Assembly (NCBI GenBank): GCA_037501455.1
Contig: CM074858.1
Span: forward strand, 96,010,001 to 96,074,000
From: Lantana camara
Taxonomy: Eukaryota; Streptophyta; Magnoliopsida; Lamiales; Verbenaceae
Direction of reading: 5' to 3'
DNA length: 64,000 bases
Shown here piece by piece: positions 33,871 through 46,455 of this stretch. The notes under the pieces are model-generated. The model saw nothing but the letters and a program-made list of their open reading frames with translations. It did not search any database and was not told the origin of the DNA. The position numbers and the translations under genes were made by a program. The stretch's first letter is position 1. Each line of letters starts with the position of its first letter.

Positions 33871-34635
33871 CACTGTGATCTTGCATGCATAAAAATATAG
33901 ATACCCTTTATTATTGAATGGCTAAAGTCAAACCCCACTATTTAAAATTTCCAATTTTGAGCTCTGCCAATTCCTGATTTGCCTCAAGTCTCCTTATTAG
34001 CTGCAAAATCTTGAATTTTTGGGGATTACATAAAGTGGGTTTTTGTTAATTCATTTATTTTAATTTATTTTTCTTTATCTAACTCCATTTTCAATGTGGT
34101 TTTAACAGCTTGTTGCCCGAGTGGGGGGGAGCATTGGACTTTGTGTGGAAAATTGACTTTGGATTGTGGTGCTGTTGAGAGATGGTGCCATTTTGAGGAG
34201 GAAAAGTGAGAGCTCTCATATAGCATAGCATATTGGCAGAAAAACATACAGAGAGAGAGAGATAAGAGTGTATGTATATCTAGGCATCTGTACTGGCAGC
34301 AGCATTTCTGTGCTGCGCCGCTCGTGTGCTGCCAAAATTCCCAAAAACCCATCTTCACAACTCACAGATCTCAAGGCCCATTTATTATTTGGTGAAGATT
34401 GTTTTCCTTTTTTCGAATTCTTTAATTTTTCAGCAATTATTTATACCAAAGATTGGATTTTTAACCTTTCCTTCACCCTCAAACCATTTGCCAAGTCAAA
34501 GTACAGAGAACTTGGGGGACTTTGGGCTTTGTTTCTCTTTCTTTCTGTGTGTCTATGTGTATATGCAAAGGCCATAATCAAAGGAGGGGCGGTGATACTG
34601 TTGGGATTTCTCCGTTGCTTCGGAAATAATTTAAG

Positions 34636-34864
34636 GTAACTTTCATGAATTTCCAACGTTTACTCCCTTTCGGCCTGTCTACTTCTCATTGGTGTTTTGG
34701 ATTAATTTATAGCTTGGGTTAGTAAATTACCCTGGTTGGAAGTTTCCAATTTTGAGTTGCTCTGTGAAGGTACCTAGTATTAAGACATTCTTAATCTTTT
34801 CATTAACATATAATTTTATCAAGAGCGGTTTTAATGTTTGCTTCACCTGTTTTGCATTGTTCAG
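34636..34864 (+). other. Probable 5'UTR intron of the WD40 gene
   Basis: Donor TTTAAG|GTAACT and acceptor TTGTTCAG|GGAG, T-rich throughout (229 bases). It removes several upstream ATGs. A tiny upstream frame ATGTGGAAATGTCGCTGA (34943-34960) remains and overlaps the main ATG at 34951. Confidence 0.5.
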
Positions 34865-34950
34865 GGAGTGAAACTCGGCCCGTGATTATGGGATTTTGGT
34901 TATTGATATATAAATCGTGGGAGTTTTCTTTCTGAGATTTTAATGTGGAA

Positions 34951-37369
34951 ATGTCGCTGAGTAGTGCTTGCGAGGGAGAAGATTTGTTCTTTGAAACCTC
35001 GGATAGTTCTTTCACTGTAAATGGAGATACAATGTGTAGCAATTCATGTAGTTATGATATTTGGTTAAGTGAGCCAAAGAGTGTTAAGGAGAGAAGGAAA
35101 GCCTTTCTATCAAGAATGGGATTTTGTGAGCCTTCGTCTCGTGTCGAATGTGAAAATTCGACACTTAGTGCTGAAAGTGAGAACTTGCTGTCTGAAAGAC
35201 GAAAATCGAACAGTGAGGCTAATTGTTCGGTTGATTATTCTGACCACGATTGGTTGGACGATGATGATGTAAGCTATGATACAGGGGAGGAAATAAATGA
35301 AAATCTTGTACATTGTGATGATAAGATGGGAGGGATCTTGAGCTCAACCGTAGATAAGAAAAACAAGAATGTGATTCAATGGTGGAGACACCTAATGAAG
35401 AAAATGAAGAAGAAGAGTTTGAAACCGTGCGATGAAGTGGGGTGCACAACTCGCGTGAGGGTGGAGCAGAACAAGAAGAGGTATATGGAGTGTAGTGGAT
35501 TATTTAGGGGTCAAGAAATTGTAGCTCATGATGGCTTAATATGGACTATGAAATTTAGCCCTGATGGAAAATATTTAGCTAGTGGTGGTGAAGATGGAGT
35601 CGTTTGCATATGGCGTGTAACAACCGTGGACCCATCTTGCAAAAGTGATGATATTGAAGGAAATTTGAGTCATGTAAAGAAAAAGTTAATGAATTCATCG
35701 GTTCTTATCCCAGAAAAGATTTTCCATGTTGAAGAAGAGCCTGTCAGGAGATTTCGAGGCCATAGTAGTGATGTTTTGGATCTTGCGTGGTCGACATCTA
35801 ATGTAAGTGATACTATGGTATTAAAAATGTGTTTCTTTTGGCATTGTATACTGATTTTTCACTTATAATTAGATGTTTTTTACTTTTGATTGCAGCATCT
35901 TCTGTCCTCGTCGATGGACAAAACCGTTCGATTATGGCAAGTGGGATCGGATGAATGTCTTGGAGTGTTTCATCACAACAATTATGGTAATTTTAGTAAT
36001 TTAGTGATTTGATGCTCTTTTTTTGTTGTTGTGCTGCTCAAAACTAATAATTCTTGTTCTTTTTTTAAATTAAATTTCAGTCACATGTGTTCAATTCAAT
36101 CCCGTGGATGAGAACTACTTCATCACTGGCTCAATCGATGGTAAAGTTCGAATATGGGGAATGACGAAAAAGAGAGTTGAGGATTGGGCTAATGCAAGAG
36201 ATATAGTGACAGCAGTATGTTACCAGCCAAATGGAAATGTAAGAATGCTGAATTCATCTAAAAATTTGATGTTATAATGGATTTGATCGATTATATGTTG
36301 TAATAACATTTTCCGCTGGTTCAATTAACAGGGTTTCGTTGTTGGTTCTGTTTCTGGTACCTGCCGGTTCTATGAATTATCAGGTGCATACTCAGGCTCG
36401 TGCAATCTTTTTTCGATAAGTATATTCATTATTACAACTTATAATAATCAGTAGTCAAATTACATTTTTCAGGCGATGGCGTTCTCCTTAATGCAGAGAT
36501 AAACTTTCAGGGTCGAAAGACCGGCAACAGAATTACCGGCATTCAGGTACTTCAATCTTGAATTACTTTTAACTTAAATTTTATTTTTGAAAGCTTATTT
36601 GTTTTTCAATTATGTTTATGTGGATTTATTCTTTCTCAGTTTCTGAAAAACGACTCTCAAAGGGTGATGATAACATCGGACGACTCTAAGATTCGTATTC
36701 TTGATGGGCTTGAAGTTGTCTGCAAGTACAAAGGTACTAGTTGTTAAGTTTCAAGTCAAAACATAAATGTTTTAATGAAAGACTTAGTGGGGGAAGAGAG
36801 TGATTCTTGGGTATTGTTATGCTTGTTTTTCTGATATGTTTTCTCACAAACATAAATTCCCTTTGATCACCACAGGTTTGACGAAGTCGGGTATTCACAT
36901 GTCGGCTTCATTTACTTCGAATGGAAAACACATAGTCTCGGTTGGGGATGACTCCTGTATCTACTTATGGAACTACGACGATCTATCCATCCAGGCATCC
37001 AAACATCCCAAATCCACGCGCTCGTGCGAGCATTTCTCGTCCCAAGGTATCACGGTTGCATTGCCCTGGTCAGATCCAGATACGTTAGTAGGCCACGAAT
37101 CTTCTCCTTGTCCATCATCGAGGAATTGGGATTCCGAACGTTTCTCACTCGCAAATTGGTTTTCTATGGATGGATCTTCACGGGCCACCATCACTTGGCC
37201 TGAAGAGAAACTTCCCGTGTGGGATTCAAACGATTGCCATTTTCAAGACGAGAATGATGGATACGGATTGCGAACTTCTTGCACGATGTGGGGTCTTGTG
37301 TTTGTTACGGCTAATTGTGATGGCACGATTAGAACGTTTCACAACTATGGATTACCAGTCAGAGTCTAG
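34951..37369 (+). CDS. WD40-repeat protein, plant WDR44-like family, seven coding exons
   Basis: Exons 34951-35802, 35896-35986, 36081-36238, 36332-36383, 36473-36546, 36640-36733 and 36876-37369 join in frame to 604 residues; every intron is GT-AG. The N-terminal ~185 residues are acidic and Ser-rich with a basic patch ([15 protein letters not shown]). WD repeats start near residue 188 ([20 protein letters not shown]), then [63 protein letters not shown] and [17 protein letters not shown]. The set and order match plant WD40 proteins related to animal WDR44, a Rab11-binding protein; the plant role is not well known and Rab binding is inference. ATG 34951 is used because the codon at 34945 is GTG. 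A short tail after the last repeat ends [11 protein letters not shown]. No damage is seen. Confidence 0.93.
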
Positions 37370-38018
37370 GGAGCTACTCTATGTGCGCAGGTGGTTAACC
37401 GTTCCATATCGATTAAATATGGAATCTCGACCGTTTCATGAGTTGGCAATCCTCACCTCGTGAGATAGCTTTTGTCGATGAATTAAGCCCAAATACTCGG
37501 GTTTTATCCTAACAAAGGGCGCGATCAAGATTTGTATAGTTTCAAAGAGTTGGCAAACTTTCCACACGATCAATATGGTGATGTTGATCAATTCTTTTAG
37601 GCTTAGTTAGGGAACAAGTTTGTGCAGCTTTTTGGTTAAATACATTTATTTTTGAACTCGTCACACATTATAAATGTAAATGATGACCTTATTAGGCAGA
37701 AAAAAAGGGCAGAGTTCACTGCCATTGTTTGAACAAGTTCATAGTGTTCTTTCTTAAATTGGTCAAACCCCAAGTTTGTGAAGTTTGTATATCTTTCGAT
37801 TAAATAAAGAATTCATCATTTTTATTAGGGATAATTACGAACTCTCCCTAAGATTTGGCAAAAATATAGATTTCCCTTCGAGGTTTGACGGTTTACATTC
37901 TCTCTGACAAATTACCCCAACCGTTAATAACAACGTTAACTTTTGCTGATGCCTGCAATATTATTTTTAAAATTTTCAACCATACCCTTAGAGGGTAAAT
38001 TGTAAAAGTATTGAAAGT
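37370..38018 (+). other. Downstream region of the WD40 gene
   Basis: No gene. It holds the likely 3'UTR (AATAAAG at ~37803) and, from ~37840, a stretch reading 'ggataattacgaactctcc' in the style of MULE/MITE ends, with no partner end found. Confidence 0.45.
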
Positions 38019-38023
38019 GTAAT

Positions 38024-41000
38024 TGTAACAGCCCGAAACAGGGGCAAGTTGGAAATTATGAAAATACCCCTACAACCCTAGAATTTTCCTACATTCCCGA
38101 AAGTACTTTTACTATCCAATATTGTGACCAAAAGAATCCTCATATTATTTCGAGGACCTTGAAACTCTCCGTGAACCATAATTCCCATCCTAACTCTAGT
38201 AGCATCAAAAAAATCGGCAAAACCCTAGCTTATAGTTCGATCGTAAATAACTCTTTACTCATCCACCTTTCGATATTCAATATTATAACCAAAACGATCC
38301 TTGAATTATTTTGTGAATTTTCATGCATTTACCAAAACTTGATTCTAATCGTAGCATATTTTATAAATATTTTTCTTTTTAAAAATTGTCATTTTATTAG
38401 TTTTCATTCAATATTCGAAATTTTACTTAAAACGTTTCTTGAATTTTTCTCTAAAATATGATAATTTTTACAACCTTTAACCTTCGTCATAGCTTCGTTT
38501 ATATAATTTTCTCATGATTTTCATCATCTTTAAAATTCATAATTTATAAACGAAAACTCTAAATATTCCACATTTATAATCAAGACGAAGCTTATTTTTC
38601 ACTCGTTCTTTCATTAATTTACTACTTCAAGTTTTCACTTCTCGACTCTTGAATAAATTTTATACCATTTTATATTTATTTTTAGACCTTCTAGAAAGTT
38701 TTAATAAATGGACATATTTTTCCCACATTTCCTATCTAATTACCAAGCATATGTCTAAAATATAATTCATCCACATTACCTAAGTAGCAACCAAGCATTT
38801 GTCTAGGATATGAAGCTTCCACATCTCCCCTAAACTCTTAGAAATTGCAAGGTAAGCCCCTAAATCCCAAGTATAAATACCCCTCCAAGCTCATTTCCAA
38901 AACTACACCAAAATCACTCACTTTCTCTCCCTAGTTCGGCCACTCCTCTCTTCTCTAAGGTATGAGTCTTGTTCTTTTATTATTTCATGCTTTATATTAT
39001 GTTCTTAGTATGATAATAATAGTAACATGCTTAGATTTAATTAAATTATGCTTTAGGAATTTTATTTTATGAAATATATGCTATTTATTCTAGTTTAGGA
39101 AAAATGTGATAACATATATGCATTTTATTTAATTAAATGCATGAGTTATGATATGAATATGTGTTTAAATAATTATGATCTTGTTTGATTAAATTCATGC
39201 CTAGAATAATTTATTTAGAATTATTTTTCATAGAGAATTCGTATATTTTGCTATATTATGCTTCAAATTCTATGTTATAAATATGAATATGATCAAGTGT
39301 GTTACATACCTTCTTTGAATATTCAAATAGGCTGAAGAACATGTTCATGTTGTTCTTGAACAATTTTAAGTGCACGTGTGATAGTGTGTGAGTGTGTGTG
39401 TTCGATTTTGTGTTATAAGGTGTTTAATTCATAAGAAGTTGAATAGTAAATGTTTTCAATAGTAACTTTGACTTTTGGATCAGCATTTATCATGATAATT
39501 TCGAAAATATTATTAAAATAATTATAAAATTAGTTTTGAAATTTTTAAATAAAGATTTTATCCGAATTTTTCAAAAATCAGTAAATTGTGAATTATTTTC
39601 AAAATATAACCTACATTGTCAAATTAAATTCTAAATTTCATTTATAATGTTATAATTAAGATTATAATGTGATTAATAAATATTTAAGTGGTTAAAGAAT
39701 TCATGAAACCTGATTAATTACTTAATTTCCCTTAAAAGGTTAAAATTAGAGTCTACCGGGAATTCTCTAACATGATATAGTTTATGTGTTTATTTGATGT
39801 AATCCTTTTATGCATGAACATTATGTGTTTTATGTGCTTATTTAATTAAAATAAGGAACCTAGTTCTAAGCCCATAGTAGTTAATACTTTCAGACGCATT
39901 GGAATCCACATTACAATGTCTGACTACCAGTATAGGTGAGGGTTAAAATGTTTTCAATTGGAATCATGCTATACATATGTATCTATATAAAAACTATTTC
40001 CAAGCCTACCTATCATTTTGATTTACTTCCCTATATATATATTATTGTACTACAATGTCCCTCTTCAGGGAAAAATACTTTCATGCCGGAATCAACGTTT
40101 TACTAGGACATTATATATTTCAAGTCCATTTTATCAAAACATTGATTCCGGGTTATGCAAGCAAAATATTGTTCTTGATTCATGTTATGGGCCCCGGCTG
40201 TATCCGTAGCGAGCAATTACCCGGAAGGTATCGGGCCGAGGGTATTGTTAGTGCTGCGGATTGCCACCACCTCTTGGTAGTGGTTTAACTGGAGGTTAGT
40301 TACTCCACACCAAGGGATGAGGGAGAGATAGCTGCCTCCCGAATCGTGTTCGTGGTCTCTAGGGTTTGATTCCCTATTGACATCAAGGAGTAGTGGAGTT
40401 AATATTCTTGGCTTTATTGAAGTATCGGAGCCTGATCAGCCCGATACTATTTTACCAATTATTTAAGGAGTTATGGATGGAGAGGCCTAGCTTGCGGGCA
40501 TTAATGTTCTTGTTACAAACGATTCATATTTTTACAAATATTCCAAACTACCCCTATCCCTGTTTTACAATTATTATGAACTGTTTCCTATTAGTTATAT
40601 CCTATTGTTAATATTTCAGATCAAGATCTTCTTGATCATATACATACATATATATACATATATCAATAAGTTATTATACCCCCCTTCACTTAGTCACTTT
40701 GACTAACCCTCTCGCCTATTTTTAAAATGCATGATTTCAGGAATCAATGAACGACAACTAGAGGTATCTTGAAGCACTACAACCGTAGGTTGGATCCGAT
40801 CCTGAGAGTACATTGACTTGAGTCTACTCTCTGTAGAAACAAACCATCTCATACTTTGTCCTTGCATGTCAACCTGTTGTACTCTTTTGCGAACTACTTT
40901 GATCAATAATGATAATCCTTGCTCATTATATGTTATCCTCCCCGTTCATAGGTAAAGTTGAATCTCTTTATCTTTCGCTGCACTGTGTCACATACTCCAT

Positions 41001-41106
41001 TCATATATTATCCTGACCGTTCGCCATAGTATTTCCTGAATGTTGGGTCTAACCTCCACTCAGGGAGTATTGCGGTGCGGGGTTGTAGTGTTGGGGAGGC
41101 GCTACA
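38024..41106 (+). mobile_element. Solo LTR, 3083 bases, downstream of the WD40 gene
   Basis: Begins TGTAACAGCCCGAAAC, ends GGCGCTACA, and is flanked by perfect duplications GTAAT (38019-38023 and 41107-41111). A promoter is visible: CAAGTATAAATACCCC at ~38869-38884, then a C/T-rich leader with a possible donor (TCTAAG|GTATGA at ~38959). No coding sequence and no internal second LTR. It is of the same general type as the solo LTR at 14336. Confidence 0.88.
38872..38880 (+). promoter_or_regulatory. TATA box in the solo LTR
   Basis: TATAAATAC in the middle of the LTR, at the expected U3-R border. Confidence 0.6.
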
Positions 41107-41111
41107 GTAAT

Positions 41112-42699
41112 GATATATTTGTAATGTTGGTTAAATTTGTATTTTTCAATTTGAAAATTTATAATTTAATTAACATTTATATTTTATCTATAAGTATAAA
41201 TTGGAATCAATATTTATGCATATTTATTCCAATAAAATATGATAAAAAATTACAAATTTCACTTTGTATTTATGTCTTAGTTTTATGCATATTTTGCATG
41301 AGTTTATTTAAACTTGTTCGTTTAGAATAATAAATTTTTTAATGAAATAGAAAATCATAACAAACACGTTAAATTTATATGATTATCCATCAGAATTATT
41401 TAAACAAATATTTTGAACGTTGGTGATTTGTAATGCATGTACTTTAAATATGAATGACATTCCAATATGAACATGCATGCCCAATTTATTAAATTTTTTT
41501 TTAAGAAGATATTTGGTATTCATAAACTTTAGAAATAAAATTAATTCATTATTAAAACGTAAAAAATATCATCAAGTAGCATTTTTCGCTAAACTAGAAA
41601 AAGGGAAAAAAAAAAAAAGAAGGTAAATACAAAAGTCAAGTACTTGCATCAAATCCCCCAAGAATTTTAATAAGTATATTAACTTCCTTGCTTTTGTACT
41701 TTTATTACATATACACACAAACTCCAAGTCTTGCACGTGTTGTGCGAAACACACATGCGCACAACAATGCTCAACGCCCAGCTGTCAAGCTTCATATCCC
41801 ACCAGTCCATGCCCATGCATCCATCTTACTGGGACAACGTGTTTTGCATTGCGCCAAAGCACATTAATTTCATGATACTCCACCAAGTAAGCATCATCTC
41901 GCACCTTGACTTATCCACCCGCCAAGTCAAGCCATAGACACCTTTCAAGGGTCTAATAGTAGGGCACACAACGAGCGAAATATCGGAGGGATGAACTTGC
42001 TACAATAAATTGGAGCGGGAGCTCGAAGATCCTATCCGAAAAAAGTGAGCAATTGTCGCATGAAGAAAGGGGTAAAAAAGACATTACACTTTACTGATTA
42101 ATTTTATTTTTATTTTATTTATTTATTTTTTTTATATTCATTTTGATAAGTAAAGATAACCAAAATAAACTTAAATTGGTAATTTATTTATTCATTTTTT
42201 TTTCGGTTTAGATTTTTATATATTACATTGCAACAAATAATTTCAAAATATTTCGCATTTTCACTTTTTATGGAGTCGTTATGCATCTTGGCAGCAGACT
42301 AGATTTACGAAAATAAGTTAAATCCCAAAGATAGCCTCTTAAATTTGTTAAGTTATGATGAAAACGTTGTGTGTTTATGCCTATATATATATTCATCTAA
42401 ATGATAAAATAACAAAAATAATACAATCAAAATTAAAGGACAGTAATATAGAATAAACCGAGATGATGCATTTTTGTTTGGTGAGAAACGCTGAACATTG
42501 AACAAGCTGGGGTCTGTCATTACCATAGCAATCAAATTAAAAATATACATGTGGACATATATTGTGGTAGAACAGAAAATTGAGACATTCGTTGCATAGA
42601 AGAGGTGGATGCATGGCAGTGGAAGTAATTGACTCCAACTAGGATTCTTTGGCTCCACGACGACTCATCTGGAGCATATATATATATATATATATATAT
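41112..42699. other. Intergenic, AT-rich, ending in a TA microsatellite
   Basis: No gene is supported. 41690-41990 is less AT-rich but has no convincing frame. (AT)n at ~42677-42699 borders the copia-1 LTR. Confidence 0.5.
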
Positions 42700-42899
42700 T
42701 GAAGAGATGAAGCTCAAAACGGCGGAAGCAAGGAAATTAGGGTTTGTAAAGTAAAACTCGTACCAAAAATAATGAACTTAGGTTACAAGTACAGAGCCAT
42801 TACAAATATATACTAATAACGCGTCTAACGGCTAGAAACGCAAGAAGAAGAAACACGACTCTATTAGAAAAGAAAAAAAAATAAATACAAAAGTCAACA
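42700..42899 (-). repeat. Probable 3' LTR of copia-1
   Basis: About 200 bases; on the minus strand starts TGTTGACTTTTG and ends CATCTCTTCA, just after the pol stop at 42915. Short LTRs of this size fit the Ale-type copia lineage. The second LTR is not in the window, so borders are provisional. Confidence 0.5.
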
Positions 42900-42914
42900 A
42901 GTCAACGGCCGCCA

Positions 42915-44505
42915 TCAAGTTGAAGCTTCATTTAAGAGGAATCCCAACTTGCACAATATACGACGGAAAAGAGGACCCCCCAAGGCTTCAGTGAAGACAT
43001 CTGCCAACTGGTGAGAAGTGTGCACATGCTGAAGACGAATAAAACCTTTCTTGAACTGGTTCCGGACTATATGGCAATCGATCTCAAGGTGTTAGTCTGT
43101 TCGTGAAAAACTGGGTTCTCTGTGATGTGAATAGCAGCATTATTATCACTCCATAAATCAATGGGTAAAGACACAGGAATGTGAAGATCCTGAAGCAAGT
43201 AGCTCAACCACTGCAACTCTGCAACTGTTGCTCCTAAGCTACGATACTCTGCCTCACAAGATGACTTGCTCACGGTAGCTTGCTTCTTGGTTTTCTAGGA
43301 AATTAAGGCACCACCTAGCAAAACACAAAACCCTGTTAGTGACTTTCGAGGAAGATGGCAAGCAGCCCAATCTGCATCACTATAAGATGTCAGATTGAGA
43401 GAATTATGAGGTGGAAAAAATAATCCAGTAGATCTAGTGCCACCAAGATACCGCAACACATGCATAGCAGCATCCCAATGTGCCTGCATAGGGTTAGACA
43501 CAAACTGGCTTAACTGCTGCACTGAAAAACTTAAGTCAGGCCTAGTTAAATTCAAATATAACAACCGGCCTATCAATCTTCTATACTGAGCTAGATCAGG
43601 ATAAGGAGCCTCAAAATCATGAGTGAACTTATGACCATGAGGCAAAGGAGTGGAAACACCCTTAACATTTAGAAACCCAACATCAGTTAACAAATCAGAA
43701 ATATACTTTTTCTGAGTAAGCACCATTCCATTGGAGCATATGAATATTTCAAGCTCCAAGAAATACTTGGCAGTACCTAAATCCTTAATAGTAAAAGCAT
43801 TATGTAAGAAATTTTTTATATCCAAGACCACAACATCATCTGATCCTGAAATAAGAACATCATCAACATAAACTATTAGCATGATAAAACAGGAATCTCT
43901 AGAAAAAGTAAAAAGACAGTGATCATGTGGTGATTGTGTGAAACCATATGCAAGCAACTTATTAGTGAATTCTGCATTCCACTGTCTGGAAGCCTGCTTG
44001 AGCCCATATAAAGACTTCTTTAATTTGCACATCTGACGAGGCCCAGCTTTATTATAACCTGCAGGTCGAACTAAATAGACATCCTCATCCAAATAGCCAT
44101 GGAGAAAAGCATTATTGATATCAAGTTGATATAAACCCCAGTTTTTAGCTGTTGCCACATACATAAAAACTCGTACAGTAACTAACTTAGCAACAGGTGA
44201 AAAGCTATCATAGTAATCAATACCAAAGGTTTGATTAAACCCTTTGGCAACTAACCTAGCCTTATACCTCTCTATAGGCCCATCAGAGTTATATTTAACC
44301 TTAAAAACCCACTTAGAGCTAGGGATGACAATGAGACGAGCCAGCTCGCGAGCCCAATGAGCTGGCTCGTGCATGGTTCGGGCTTGGGTTTGAGAATGAC
44401 GAGCCAAGCCGGGCCTTGCCTCGGCTTGTGGATTTTGCGAGCCAAGCCCGAGCCCAATATATTCTGTTCGTCGGCTTGTGAGCTGGCTCGCAAACCATAG
44501 GTTTC

Positions 44506-44543
<38 letters not shown>

Positions 44544-46455
44544 CCTCTTCCAAGGAAGAGGAACCCTAATCCCTCCCGCAGTCACGCCGTTCCTCTCACC
44601 CTCTCTCAGTCTCTCGCCCCTCCCTCGTCCACCGTCCCACTCCACCGCCCGACGCCAACGCCACCTCAGACTTTCTCCGCCGACTACCCTTCACTCACGT
44701 AGCCCTCCGCATCCGCGAGCTACCACCTCCGCACAGCTCCACTTTGGACCTCGTTGTCCCAGCGCCACCTCAAACCTCCTCCGCCCAGCGCCACCACGTA
44801 AGGCATCGCTAGTCGCTACTACAAGGTAATCACTTTTTATGGCTCATAATTTCAATTTTAGTGATTTTTTTTCTTATTTCCTCAATATTCTTGAAACCCC
44901 AGTTTTGTTTTAGTGATTTTAGTGATAAACCTTGCTATATCTTGGTGTAAATATATGAATTTTGGGTTTAGAAGCAAAAAAAAATCTTAGATTTCTGAAT
45001 ATATGGAAGGGAGAAATAGGACCTAGGTATCACAAGAATATAAACATTGATGGAATTTCTGTTTTTTATTGTTAAAAATCTCATTGATGTTTTTATAATA
45101 AGTTGATATATGATTTTTATTGTTAATAAGCTTCTGTTATTTGTTATTCTAAGATTAAAAAAGACACCCTGCTTTTTGTTTACAATATATGTTGTATGGT
45201 GTATGGCTTTTTGTTAAAGAAGCCACTGCTATCAACTTCTTTTATTTGCTTTAGTACTGTACGTGCTTTGAATATATGAAGTGGATGAAGCTTTTGTCCA
45301 AAGAGCTACTTGTTCTGCCAAAGCCCACTGCTTATATTATATATTAGTTACTGTTGATTCTCTAATATACACATTCATTTTTTGCAAATTATTGGCTGTA
45401 AAAATCAATATATTGCTTTGTTTCTGTTTGCATATTGCAAATTACTGCTTGGTTTGATATTCTCTAATATTCTTTTATAACTTTGATATTTGGAATTGGT
45501 GCAGGACTATAGGAATGGGATGTTATGTATGTTTTAATTGGAATGACTTTTATGTTCTAACAATATTTTATTTAAACTGGCAACTTGACATATTCTCCTT
45601 TCTTCTTGTATTATATTTAACCAAATATTATGTGTAGGCTGCTAAGATCCTATTGAAAGAAGGGATTAGTGCTTAGATGAGGAGATGAGAAGGAATTTAA
45701 AAATGCTCTCTTTCCGGATGTAAAAAAGGAGTTGTTCAATATTTGGCTTGGTTTGATAAGCTACTGTTTTAATTTAGTTTTTGTTATGAATGTTGCTACA
45801 ATTTTAAGGTTTATTTAAATGAATGTTGCTGCACTTTTATGGATGTTTAATCAAATGAATGTTTGTTGGCTTGCTCCAGTTTTATGTTTCCGTGACTTCT
45901 GGAATAAACGTAAAACAGCAGAATTTTTTTTACTCTTTGGCACTAAAAAAATAAATAAATAAATAAAGTTATGTAAGCAAAGCCTGGTTCGCGAGCCGAG
46001 CCGAGCCGAGCCCGAGCTCGAGCCAGAAAACCCTGGCTTGCGAACCAGGTTCGAAACCTTAAATTCTCTGCGAGCCCGAGCCCGAACCTCTAAAAAATGC
46101 CAAGGTTCGGCTCGGTTCGGCTCGTTGTCATGCCTACTTAGAGCTAGTGGCTTTCTTTCCAGGAGCTAAATCAGTAATTTTCCAGGTTTCATTAAGTTCC
46201 AGAGCTTCCAGCTCCTTGTCCATAGCCTGAACCCACTCAGGATATTTTACTGCCTGATTATAGGTAACAGGTTCTGGTACAGGAGCAATTTTAGACATAA
46301 AAGCCAAGTAGCTAAGAGAATAAGACAGACTATCACTCACAGACAACATACCAACATCAGTAATATCATCAACAACTTCAAACCCAACATTGCAAACATA
46401 GTCTTTCATCCAAACAGGAGTGCTTCTAACTCTATAACTTTCCCTAGGATGTATC
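42915..46455 (-). pseudogene. Copia-1 polyprotein, reverse transcriptase and RNase H (broken)
   Basis: From 46455 to 46145 the minus strand gives the region before RT (YPEWVQAMDKELEALELNET). It continues after the hAT insertion at 44319 with SKWVFKVKYNSDG. RT motifs: RYKARLVAKGFNQ, DINNAFLHGYLDEDVY, KKSLYGLKQASRQW, and catalytic IVYVDDVLISG. RNase H: SYSDADWAACHLPRKS and SSCEAEYRSLG. Besides the insertion there is a TAG where Trp is expected at ~43295 (LIS*KTKKQ) and a one-base frame change near 43085 (after NPVFHE). The C-terminus (KLGFLLNEAST) ends at 42915. Confidence 0.9.
44320..46136. mobile_element. Non-autonomous hAT element inserted in copia-1 RT
   Basis: 1817 bases with ends TAGGGATGACAATGAG and (reverse) TAGGCATGACAACGAG; perfect 8-base duplications CTTAGAGC at 44312-44319 and 46137-46144. 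Taking out 1825 bases restores the copia reading frame exactly. Subterminal GAGCC/GGCTC-rich blocks occur at both ends. The interior has an (AT)n run (44506-44541), a C-rich gene-like leader (44545-44820) followed by a donor-like AAG|GTAATC, and AT-rich sequence, with no transposase. Confidence 0.92.

Larger units (their letters stand above)
30951..34635. other. Intergenic region upstream of the WD40 gene
   Basis: No gene. It contains a putative MITE, a C/A homopolymer junction, a tandem repeat array, and near 34250 a GA run that is probably in the promoter or 5'UTR of the WD40 gene. A transcription start could not be placed. Confidence 0.5.
42700..46455 (-). mobile_element. Ty1/copia element 1, 3' part, minus strand
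   Basis: Contains the RT/RNase H end of a copia polyprotein and a short 3' LTR. A hAT element splits it at 44320-46136. To the right it stops at 46455, where the LTR of copia-2 is inserted, so its 5' part must lie beyond the window. Confidence 0.88.

Noticed and set aside
34268..34639. 123-codon plus-strand frame before the WD40 gene
   Set aside because: Lies in the likely 5'UTR, has no recognisable domain and runs into the 5'UTR intron donor.
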